A stretch of DNA of 16,426 nt from positions 9,212-25,637 of the forward strand of contig QEOQ01000114.1 of assembly GCA_010279815.1 (NCBI GenBank), read 5' to 3'. Origin of the DNA: Brachionus plicatilis. Its lineage: Eukaryota > Rotifera > Eurotatoria > Ploima > Brachionidae. A program made the position numbers and the translations under genes. Every line of letters begins with the position of its first letter. Positions within the stretch are counted from its first letter, which is position 1. The notes beneath the pieces are model-generated. The model saw only the letters and a list, made by a program, of their open reading frames with translations. It was not told where the DNA came from and did no database searches. Shown here in pieces: positions 7,866 to 16,426 of the stretch.

Positions 7866-9500
7866 CGGAATATTAAAAAAAAAATCAATTTTTTTTATTT
7901 TTAATTATTTTAAAATTAAATTCTAATTAAAATTTCTAAATAGGAGGTTATCTCTCAATTGATGCTTGGTATTTTTATGCATGTTATTAACACTTGAATC
8001 GATCGCGGTATTTATTGTGAGTAATTGTCAAATAATGTGCTGCTCAAATCTGGTTCTAAAGCTCGAAAAAATTTTTCTAAATCCAGGCAGAAATTATTTA
8101 ATATTTTTTTTTGTTCAGTCGTTCAAATTTTTTATTCTTATTAATTTAAGCGTCATCTATTTTACTTTAAAATAAATTAATTTTGAAAAAGATTTAAATT
8201 TGGAAAATGAAATTTTTTTTTAGAAATTTTTTTTTATTTTAATATTAAATAAAATCTATCAAAGAACTTAAATGAGATTATTTTTTTAAATTGAAATTGA
8301 ATTTTAAATTGTCCTCTACAAGAACTAATAGCTTGATATTCGGCTAGTTCAACTTCAGATTGCTATTAAATCAACTTGTAGGCTGGCTTTAAGATTTAAG
8401 ATATGAGTGCTTGAACAAAATTAAATAGTCGGTGTTTATATCTTATTCATTATTATAAAACAATTAATTTTTTTTAAATTTTAATATTTTTTTCGATCAG
8501 GTGTAAAATTTCTCTTGCTTCAGTTCACATTACATAAATATCTATTAATGTCCTAATAATAAACAATTCTAGAAATATTTTGAATACGTTTAAATAAAAA
8601 TTTCATCAAATCATTATTTATGTTTAGCAGCAGAAATTTTTTTTTATAATTTCATTTTTCAAACCGTGGATGTTAAATTCAAGAAGAATTGTGATTCAGG
8701 CCTAAATTTCTAACTAAGCTTGTCCTGCAACTTCTCCTCAAATTAGCTCCACATAATCCGTAGCTTAATAATTTCTAACAAGAATTTTACAAATAATGTA
8801 ATAGATCAATACAAGTAGCTTTCGGATCAAATGTTTTTGGTCAAGTAAGAACTAATTTTTTTGAATTGAGTTGTAGACACTTTTTCGAAAAAGGAAAGAG
8901 TCTAAAGAGAACTTTGTCGCGCAGCACCATGAGTCAAGAGATATTTAAAAAATTGATTCCATGATCCAAAATAAATGTATGTTTAGTAGAAGACATTTTT
9001 TTTTTAATTTTAATTTTAGAGTTTAAATTCAAGCAAAAATTTTATTTAAAATTTTTCTAGTCTAAATTATGCTTAAAAATCAAAAGATTAAAAAACAATG
9101 CACGTACCTAAAGAAATCTTATATTTTTTGTTGGTAAGTTCAAACGAGTTTATAACTTTCTGTAATGAATCAAAATATTTTTTTTTCAATTTTAACATTG
9201 GTAGCTGTCAAATTGTCTGAATTTTTTTTAGAAATTTAAAATGTCATTTTTAATTAGGCAGCAAAGCTGATTTAAAAGATTTTATAGTGCTAAAAATTTT
9301 AATAGAAAAAAATTATTAAGATTAAAAAAAAAAAAGCAATAATGATAGCAGATATAAATCACCAGCATTTTCCGTAGCAAAGTCAAGGGAAGCGATCAAT
9401 TGTCATTTCAAATTTGAAAATATTTAGCGAATTAAAATACCACTTAAGGGAATTTTTAAGGTTTTAAATTTCGGCTCTTTGAAAAAATGATCATCCTAGC
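7866..9500. other. AT-rich intergenic region
   Basis: No gene could be supported. A 69-codon frame at 7966-8175 is Phe/Leu/Ile-rich with no start context and looks like chance. An imperfect stem is present at 8316-8381 (CTACAAG/CTTGTAG with inner AATAGC/GCTATT). Confidence 0.55.
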
Positions 9501-10396
9501 ACAATATTAACAGCGGTTAAAAATAGTGATGCTGATCAACTGGTGGCTCTATGATGCTAGATTGTCTGAGCTTGGGTGTCAAATCGAAGCGGATTTTTCG
9601 AGCAAATTCACTCTTTTTTTTCCACCTTAGCAAAAGATTCATAATGAGCGTTTTTAGGTATTAGGTATTAAGAATTGCCTGGAAAATTATAATAAAATTG
9701 TTCCGAACGGAATTGCAAAGCGATAAATGACTTGAAATTTAAGACACGGATAGCACTAAGAGAGAATAACTATTGCGCTCTGTTTTGCTCATAAATTAAC
9801 CCGTTTCTCATTGTTTTTTTCAAATCGAATTTCAACAATAATTAAACTTTGAAAATTCGTGACGGTAAATTAATAAATCGGCGGAGTAGAGGGAGAACGA
9901 GCGATTTTGGCTGATTCGAGGAAAAAAAGCGCTCAACAAGTCGATGTGTGTCTTGAAATTCTCATTATAATTACCGCATAATTTCTGAGCTCGAAAAATT
10001 GGTTTGGGATAAATTACAGACAGTAGATGCGAGCTTTATTTAGCTAGCTTTTTTTTTTCTCTTTTTTTTCTCTTTTTTTATTTTTTTTTTAGGGAAAAAA
10101 ATATAAGAAATATTTGAAATGGGTTCCTTTTTGCTTCAAGTCTTGCATTTAACTTTTTAATTTTTGAATTTTGTTGCTTTGTTATTGGCGTTCAGATTTT
10201 GTTCTCTCTCTTTCTCTCGCTCGTTTTGATTGTAACTTGCTTATCTTATTTTTATGTTAACAAATAGTCTATTTAACCGACAGTCTTATCACTTTAATCA
10301 TATTATTTTCCTAGCTAGAACAACAACTCTAATAAAAAATAAAATAAAATAAAAACCAAAATTATTTTCGTTCTAAAGACAACGTTTTCTGTTTAG
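9501..10396 (+). promoter_or_regulatory. Likely 5' regulatory flank of the 10420 gene
   Basis: From about 9500 to 10030 the DNA is clearly less AT-biased than its surroundings and contains no long ORF, as expected for a promoter or enhancer. It is followed by a T/C tract (10050-10092) and a pyrimidine-rich TCTCTCTCTTTCTCTCGCTCG at 10203-10223. Which part is transcribed cannot be decided from sequence alone. Confidence 0.4.
10383..10396 (+). other. Splice acceptor ahead of the first coding exon
   Basis: CGTTTTCTGTTTAG followed by ACAAAG is a strong 3' splice site 23 bases upstream of the ATG at 10420. It implies either an intron in the 5' untranslated region or a spliced-leader trans-splicing site, which some invertebrates use. 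The frame is also open upstream of the ATG, so an upstream coding exon is a third option. Confidence 0.5.
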
Positions 10397-10419
10397 ACAA
10401 AGTAGACCCGGAGCCCACC

Positions 10420-10581
10420 ATGCCCACCATATTGATAAACACCAATCTGAACAGCAGGAAGACGGACAAACAGTCGCCAGCCGACTCGGAGCCAGTGCAG
10501 TGCTCGGCGGACGAGCTGGACGACGAATTCAGACAAGACATCAACACCATCATAACCAAACTGCTCATCAAATCGAAATCG
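10420..10581 (+). CDS. First coding exon of an unidentified gene; weak MIF-like N-terminus
   Basis: The start is in a strong Kozak context (GCCCACCATGC). Fifty-four whole codons run to a near-perfect donor, G|GTAAGT at 10582, so the exon ends in phase 0. Local G+C is far above the surroundings. The product begins MPTILINTNL and ends DDEFRQDINTIITKLLIKSKS. MIF and D-dopachrome tautomerase begin MP....NTN (Pro-2 is the catalytic base after Met removal) and have a helix ending in GKP at about residue 35; in vertebrates their first exon also ends in phase 0 there. Against this, about 20 polar residues (NSRKTDKQSP...) separate the two parts, and the Lys-Pro is LKSKS-like here. MIF is a hypothesis only; an unrelated regulatory protein is at least as likely. 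If unspliced, the frame reads 22 more codons to a stop at 10648. Confidence 0.6.
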
Positions 10582-11257
10582 GTAAGTGCCCTTTGCGCTC
10601 CACCAAACGCTCGCAGCGGCCATTTGGGCCGGGCTGGCGACCTGTACTGAATCTGTTTTGGGACACCACAATCACATATTTTCTTTGCTTTTAAAAAAAT
10701 TTAGGCTAATTAGTTACTAGTTTCAAATCGATATTTAATTTCATTAAATCGATAAAAACGTGGTTTTCAACAACACCTAGTGTCTCGAAAAGCGCACCGT
10801 TCTCTGCTAATATATGGCACACACTTTTCAAGTCGGCCCCATTAGTTTTAATTTGAGCGCGGAAAGCAACAACAACAAAATTGAGTTTCACAATGACGAG
10901 GCTCTTTTTTTGGTTGTTTTTCCTCTAGTTTATTTTCTTATCTATTTGTGTTTCTTATCCACTTTGAATCGCTCGTGGATCAGGTGCTCTGGAAAAGTGG
11001 CATTTGTTTTTGCCACTGATGTTTTAATTTTTTTAGTTTTGAATGATTTTTTTTTATTTTATTTAGAGCAATTTGAATTTTTTTTTCTCAAAGTAATTAA
11101 GGAGAAGAAATTGAAAAATTTTTGTGTTAACTTTGTTCAAGTATTTTACCTTTGTTGCTGTTCTAGGTCGAGATTTTAGTGTCCATTTTTTTAAATTTAG
11201 TCCAGTACTTCTATTGAGTTTTTTTTTTACTTTTTGGACTAAATAAGTTAATTTTTT
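10582..11257 (+). other. 5' part of the first intron
   Basis: The intron starts GTAAGT and remains G+C-rich to about 10660. A 121-codon frame at 10814-11179 is Phe/Leu-rich and fades into T runs, so I do not call it a gene; its first 35 codons (10814-10918) are the only part with coding-like composition. Small hairpins occur at 10728-10753 (paired ATCGAT) and about 10993-11014 (AGTGGCA/TGCCACT). No downstream exon was found before the window end. Confidence 0.5.
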
Positions 11258-12975
11258 AGATCATTTTAAAATATTGCCGTAACAATAAGAAAAGAGTCTT
11301 TAATATTTGATATTTTTTTATGAATGATTCAAAAATAGGCTAAAAATAACATACAAAATTGTCAAATATTTTATGAGGCAAAAATTTTATCTAAATTTTT
11401 CAAATTTTAAAAAATTTCAATTTTTACCATCTATAAAAAAGAAAGTTTAAAAGTTTAATTTCTTTTTTATTTAAAGCTAGAAAAAGTATTTTTTTTTAAA
11501 TTAAAAAATTTACCTTACACTAAGAAGAGAGCTAATAATTTTATCTAATTAAATTATTAAATATTTAAATTATTAGTTTCATTTTTAAATTTTCTATTTA
11601 GTATAAATTTTTTTGACTTCTATACAAAAAAAATGTTTAAATATTTGTCCTTTTTTTTATGTAATCTCAAAAAATTCAATTTTCCTACAATTCGAGTTAA
11701 AAAAATATTTAAAAATTATTTAAGATCATTTTAAAATATTGCCGAAACAATAAGAAAATATTTTTCTATGAATAGATACAAAAATTGGCTTAAAATAACA
11801 TACAAATTAAAAATTGTCAAATTTTTTATGAATCAAACATTTTATCTAAATTTTTCAACTTTTAAAAAATTTCAATTTTTACCATCTTCAAAAAAGAAAA
11901 TTCAAAAGTTTAATTTCTTTTTTTTTTAAAGCTTGAAAAAGTTTTTACAGATTATTCTAGATAATTTTTTTTTTAATTAAAACATTTACCTTATACAAAG
12001 AATGGAGTTAAGAATTTTAGTAAAGTATAGATTTTTTTGACTTCTACAAAAAGAATGTTTAAATATTTGTCCTTTTTTTTATGGGATCTCAAAAAATGCA
12101 GTTTCCCTACAATCCGAATTAAAAAATATTTAAACAATTTTTAAAATCATCTAGAATATTGTCTAAACAATAAGTAAACAGCTGCTTATGAAAAGATACA
12201 AAAATTGGCTAAAAATAAAATAACAAATTAAAACCATCAATTTTTTAAGATATAAAGTTTTAATCTAAAATTTACACTTTTAAAAAGCATTTCCATTTTT
12301 ACCATCAACAAAAAAGATTGTAAAAGTTTATTTTCTAATTTTTTTATTTAAATATTTAATTTAGACTAAGAAAAGAGTAAAAACATTTTATATAATGCTC
12401 AATAAATCTAAAAAATTAAGAAAAGGGAAAAAATGATAAAAATAATTAGAATCATTTATATTTTATGAGACAAAAATTTTAGCTAAATTTTATTCATGTA
12501 AATTTTTTATTTTTTAAATCTTAAAACAAGTATGTTTATTTTTGACATCTACTAATATAGAGTTTAAAAGTTAAATTTATATTATTTTTTAAATCTCGAA
12601 AAAGTGTTTAGAGATTATTCTAAATAATATTTTTTTAAGTTAAAAGATTTACCTTACACTAAGGAATTTTAAAAATTGTTTATAAAGAATAGATTTCTTT
12701 GATTTCTAAAGAAAAAAATGTTTAATTTTTTTTTCTTTTTTCTGTTATCTCAAAACATGCAATTTCCCTGCTATCCGAGTTAAAAAATATTAAAAAATTT
12801 TTTAAGATCATTTAGAATATTACCGTAATAATAAGAAAAAAGTCTTTAATATTTAAAATTTTTCTATGAATAATTCAAAAATTGGCTAAAAATAACATAA
12901 AAAATCATAATTGTCAATTTTTTTCTGAAACAAAAATTTTATCTAAATTTTAATTTTTTAAAATTTTTTCAATAG
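11258..12975 (+). repeat. Degenerate tandem array, about four units of 0.42-0.66 kb
   Basis: The same order of words recurs: (A)GATCATTTTAAAATATTGCCG, then ACAATAAG, AAAATTGGCTAAAAATAACAT, TTTTATCTAAATTTTTC, TTTTTACCATC, AAAAGTTTAATTTCTTT, a TTTACCTTACACTAAG block, TTTGACTTCT, AATGTTTAAATATTTGTCC and CAATTTCCCT. Unit starts fall at about 11258, 11723, 12144 and 12805. The third unit is longer and holds an extra partial copy (12455-12660). Divergence is substantial, so the array is old. It shows no ORF and probably lies within the first intron of the 10420 gene. Confidence 0.85.
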
Positions 12976-12999
12976 ATGATTTATTTTTAAAATTCATTT

Positions 13000-15216
13000 T
13001 TGTTTAGCAAGAATAGATATTTTTGACAAACTATCATAAGATATTATCAATTTTTATCTCAAAAAAATTTCAATATTTCAAAGATAAGCATCGGTATTTA
13101 TTTATTTATTTATTTGTTATACGTACTTAACTAAATCTCCCTCAGTTAAAGCTTATAAACAGCGTTTTTAATATTTTTGTGTCCTTTGTTAACCAAAAAT
13201 TAAATTTCTATTTCACTTTTAAAAAAATTAAAATATTTTCTTGGAAAAGACTAAATTTATCTTTTAAAATCGTATCAGCTGTTTCAGTTTTTAAAACCAA
13301 CTTTGATCTTTAAGAGGAAAATTTTTAAAATTTTTGTTCCCAATATTCACAATTCCAACTATCATCTTTAAGTAGCATTTCTGCGCTGGAATTAACCAAC
13401 TTAACGAGATCAAACTTTTAGAAATAAATTTATTATGTTTTCAGGAATTTTTACTTTTCATTTTTTAATTCTCAATACCAAAATATTCACTGTTCTGATG
13501 CCAGGTAAAACAACACAATTAAAACAATTTTTTATTTTAGTTTTAATGCTACTCAAATTTAAATTTAATTTTGATATGATTCCATGTTGAGATTTTTTAT
13601 AGAAATTGATTTAATCTTATTTTGATTCTATTTACATATCATTTGGATCAAGTCTCCTCTTTTCGAGAATTGATTAGCTTTAGTCTATTTTAATTGATAA
13701 AACACTTAGCAAAAAGTTCGACTTGGATCGAGTATAAATGGTGAATATTTTTGTTATTCAAAATTTTGGGTCTTTAGATAAAAAATCTATAATCAATTTT
13801 AATTTTTCAATAATGATTTTTTTCATAAGCAAAACCAACTTAAATGACTCAATTCAATAAAAAAAAAGAATATTATTAGATTTAAAAAAAAGTCAATCAG
13901 TCAATAAGTATTTTAGTAAAAACAATCAATTCTAGCTAACGCTTAAACAAACATTTTTCTTAAACTTAATAAAAAAAATTTAGCCTTTCTCTAAAAAGCA
14001 GATTCCGGAAAGCAGGAAAAGGAAATTTTCAAATTCTGCCATAAAAAAATTAAAAATTTTTAAAGATTTTATTTTTTTTTAATAAAACCCTAAATAAACC
14101 TAGATTTTTCTGCCAAAATTTTTGTCACAATATTCCGGTAGATATTCACACATTAAAACAAAATTCTTTATTTAAAATGATAAAAAACACATCAAATGAA
14201 TTAATTGAAATGCGAAAATCACATAAATTTATTTTAAACTATAAAAAAGGTGGTTTAATTTTTTATGTTTGAATTACAAAAAGTATCCAATGTTGAAATA
14301 ACATTGAAAAAGTGCGAATTAAAAAAAATTAATTTTAAGTTATTATGGCAAGCATGAAAATATTTTTCATAAATTTTTTATAAATTGAATTAAATTAATT
14401 CAAGCTAAATGTAATATTAAAAAATAGGATAGATAAAAAAATTATTAGATTGATAATTTAAAGTCGGGCGTAGTAGGTTAATTTTGCGAAATAGATGAAT
14501 CTTTGTTCCCCAAAGTCAAACACTTGAAGTGTGATAAATTAATTTTAATTTTCTTTAATTTTTATTATTTATGTCTAAAGGCAAATATTTAAGAAGAGAG
14601 CGCATTTAGGTAATTTGGATTGTTGAAACGGTAATACCAGGTCAATCAGTTCAGAGCAAATTCTTTTTCTAAAGCTACTACAAATAAAAAAAACAATTAA
14701 ATTATTAACTTCAATTGTTTATATTTATATCAGTTTCGAGAATTAGGCAAATACCTTTATTCAATTAGTTCATATAATTCTATTTTAAAAAATTATAAAT
14801 ACAGAAAAAATATCTTTTTTTAGATTTTGATTTGATGAATTTTTTTATATTTGATAAAAGATGAAATTTTTAATTGAATTTAAATATAATTTCATCGAGT
14901 TTAATGAAAAAAAATTTAAAACTTCTAAAATTTACTTTTAAAATTAAAATTTAAAAATTTTCAATTTTTAGCATGAGACTTGTTCTTAATCATTTTTTTA
15001 TGGTTATTCAGATTGCACCTTTTGGTGACAATTAAAAATCACAAAAAAAATTAAAATCTATGAAATCAAAATCTAAACAAATATAAAATAAATTTTTTTC
15101 TTTAACTTTGGAAACAAACATAGTTTTTTTCCATCAAAATTTGTGCCTAATTATTCCAGCAGATTTCGATTATTGAGGACAACCCTAGTCGTTTTTGTAA
15201 TGCTAAAATAAAGTTA
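13000..15216. other. AT-rich region, no gene seen
   Basis: No exon could be supported. The region probably continues the intron of the 10420 gene. It includes a TTTA microsatellite (13095-13115) and a perfect 11-bp palindrome, CACTTGAAGTG, near 14520-14531. The rest is A/T runs. Confidence 0.5.
13095..13115 (-). repeat. TTTA microsatellite, possibly a second LINE tail
   Basis: Five TTTA units; on the minus strand this reads AAATAAATAAATAAATA, the same tail as the LINE at 1686-1703. The DNA at 13120-13200, which would precede it on the minus strand, is less AT-biased, as a LINE 3' end would be. No convincing LINE protein similarity was seen, so it may be a plain microsatellite. Confidence 0.45.
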
Positions 15217-15600
15217 CATGCTAAAATCACATATGACCTGAAAGAGCATAAAATTTTATACTTTTTTTTATATTTTAGAAATTTTTTCAAAAAAAGCCCA
15301 AATTTAACACGTTTTATTGTTTTTTTTTTGTATCTAGTTCCATTGGACTACCCAAACCTCCGATTATTTTTGGAAATTGTGAGACTTACACTACAAATTG
15401 TTCCAAATTTTCTCTAGTTTCAGAATTCACAAAAATAATCGAGGGTTATGAGACTAGATACAAAATAACCAAAAAAAACGTGTTAAATTTGGGCTTTTTT
15501 GAGAAAATTTCTAAGATGATTTTTTTTGGAAGATAAAGATGTCATTTTCTAGTTTCCAGAAAATTTTACGCTCTTTCAGGTCATATGTGATTTTAACATG
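15217..15600. mobile_element. Palindromic (foldback) MITE, 384 bp
   Basis: The terminal 41 bp (15217-15257 and 15560-15600) are inverted repeats with two mismatches, starting CATG(C/T)TAAAATCACATATG. Inner arm segments also match: GCCCAAATTTAACACGTTTT (15296-15315) is the exact reverse complement of 15475-15494, and GTATCTAGT (15330-15338) of 15453-15461. So nearly the whole element is one long imperfect hairpin with a small centre around 15380-15420. It has no coding capacity. I could not identify an unambiguous target duplication, because the CATG ends are self-complementary. Confidence 0.82.
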
Positions 15601-15916
15601 CTTTGTATACTTTTGGTGAAGAAATATGTGTCTAACCATAGTAAACTTTGACAAATTAATGAAACCTTTGAGCCCATCCAGGCGAAAAAACTTATTTTTC
15701 GACCTCCCCTAAAAAATTGGCTAAATGGGTTTCCACAATGTAGATTACGAATTTGATGTCGAAAATCGAATTTTAAGATAGCTTGAACGTTTTGCATTAA
15801 AAAAAAAATTTTGTACCCAGGGGTCCTATAATAACTAAGCCTTTAAAAAGTTGTAGTACTTTCAGTCCCAAGTATTCAATGATAAAATTAAACTATTTTT
15901 TAAAATTTTATATATT

Positions 15917-15939
15917 CTGAAAGAGCATAAAATTTTCTG
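15917..15939 (+). repeat. Solo fragment of the palindromic MITE arm
   Basis: CTGAAAGAGCATAAAATTTT followed by CTG matches the right arm of the 15217-15600 element (read in reverse) except for one base, including the CTG that the left arm lacks. It is probably a relic of a second copy. Confidence 0.65.
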
Positions 15940-16060
15940 CACTCTGGTGTATATTTTTGTTTAAAAGAGTGTGTTACGAATTTAATTCAAAAATTAGAAT
16001 TTTAGATGGCACTTAAGTTTTGAATTTCTTGAATTTCAAAACCCAAATTTAGCATCTGGA

Positions 16061-16110
16061 AAAACTCTGCAATTTAGTAAATTTAGTGTTTTACAGACTT
16101 GCAGAGTTTT
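16061..16110. repeat. 12-bp-stem hairpin
   Basis: AAAACTCTGCAA (16061-16072) is the exact reverse complement of TTGCAGAGTTTT (16099-16110), with a 26-base loop. It may be the terminal or internal part of another small inverted-repeat element. Confidence 0.7.
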
Positions 16111-16306
16111 TTTAGAGACCAAATATGGTACAAAATTTTTACCAACGAATATATTTTGCAGAATAATTCTTAGACTCTTAATTTTTATAAGTGTTTTTGT
16201 TCCAAACTTAACAACGCCAGAGACCAGGTGAACAATTTTTAAGCTCCTTAATTTCCGACTGACTAGAATCACCCAATTTCCCCAACAACAAAAAATTAAT
16301 CTAAAC

Positions 16307-16426
16307 CAGAGTTGTTTAGAGTCACAAGTCTCAAGTCAAGTCCAAGTTCGGACTTTTTTTTTTTATTCTCAAAAGTCCGAGTCAAAGAATTAAATTTTTT
16401 TTTAAAAAAAAAGTCCAAGTCTGGGC
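16307..16426 (+). mobile_element. Left end of a hAT-like element, cut by the window
   Basis: It starts CAGAGTTGTTTAGAGTCAC and continues with AAGTC/CAAGT words in direct and inverted order (for example AGTTCGGACT and AGTCCGAGT). The opening aligns with the 4816-5207 MITE: both have CAGA.TTGT.TA, then AGTCACAAGTC and AAGTCAAGT. They are therefore probably related families. The right end and the target duplication are outside the window. Confidence 0.65.

Larger units (their letters stand above)
15601..16306. other. Repeat-like region without a gene
   Basis: The composition is more even than the rest of the intron, and the stretch at 15600-15800 reads like dispersed repeat DNA. Two minus-strand frames (15576-15797, 73 codons; 16036-16272, 78 codons) start at non-ATG or unsupported positions and show no family motif, so they are not called. 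Confidence 0.45.

Noticed and set aside
10393..10671. Minus-strand frames opposite the G+C-rich exon
   Set aside because: They start at weak or non-ATG codons, while the plus strand has a Kozak start and a consensus donor.
10814..11179. 121-codon frame in the intron
   Set aside because: The Phe/Leu-rich content comes from T runs, there is no homology and no good donor or acceptor; only its first 35 codons look mildly coding.
1..16426. CRISPR array, bacterial operon or phage content
   Set aside because: No regularly spaced short repeats, ribosome binding sites or dense ORFs; gene structure is eukaryotic.

Overview
The window is very A+T-rich, with long T and A runs on both strands. It carries eukaryotic-style genes: short exons, GT...AG introns as small as 44 nt, and one coding exon set in a local G+C island. 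It also holds remains of a LINE retrotransposon, several short inverted-repeat transposons (MITEs) and a degenerate tandem array. No bacterial features (ribosome binding sites, operons, CRISPR, tRNA clusters) were found. The best guess is nuclear DNA of a small invertebrate animal. A rotifer-like genome would fit the base composition, short introns and LINE type, but the sequence does not prove this.

Layout. 1-669: a MITE with perfect 146-bp terminal inverted repeats, its left end at the window edge. 878-1703: the 3' end of a LINE (C-terminal end of the reverse transcriptase ORF plus an AAAT-repeat tail), broken by a 129-bp insertion flanked by a 12-bp direct repeat. 1704-4807: gene-poor DNA with a small T-rich tandem repeat. 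4816-5207: a hAT-like MITE with 13-bp inverted repeats and a perfect 8-bp target duplication.

7678-5589 (minus strand): the best-supported host gene. It encodes a protein with a long helical region, a Thr/Ser-rich mucin-like stretch and a conserved-looking C-terminal block, reconstructed across a 44-nt intron. Its first exon is uncertain. 9500-10581 (plus strand): the 5' flank and first coding exon of a second gene. That exon ends with a GTAAGT donor in phase 0 and has a weak N-terminal resemblance to MIF/D-dopachrome tautomerase. No downstream exon was recognised, so the intron probably covers the rest of the window.

11258-12975: about four degraded copies of a roughly 0.42-0.66 kb unit. 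15217-15600: an almost fully palindromic 384-bp element, with a third fragment of its arm at 15917-15939. 16307-16426: the start of another element related to the 4816-5207 MITE, cut by the window end.

The two host genes are transcribed divergently from a shared gap of about 2.7 kb; nothing shows that they act together. Most of the recognisable structure is mobile-element debris.
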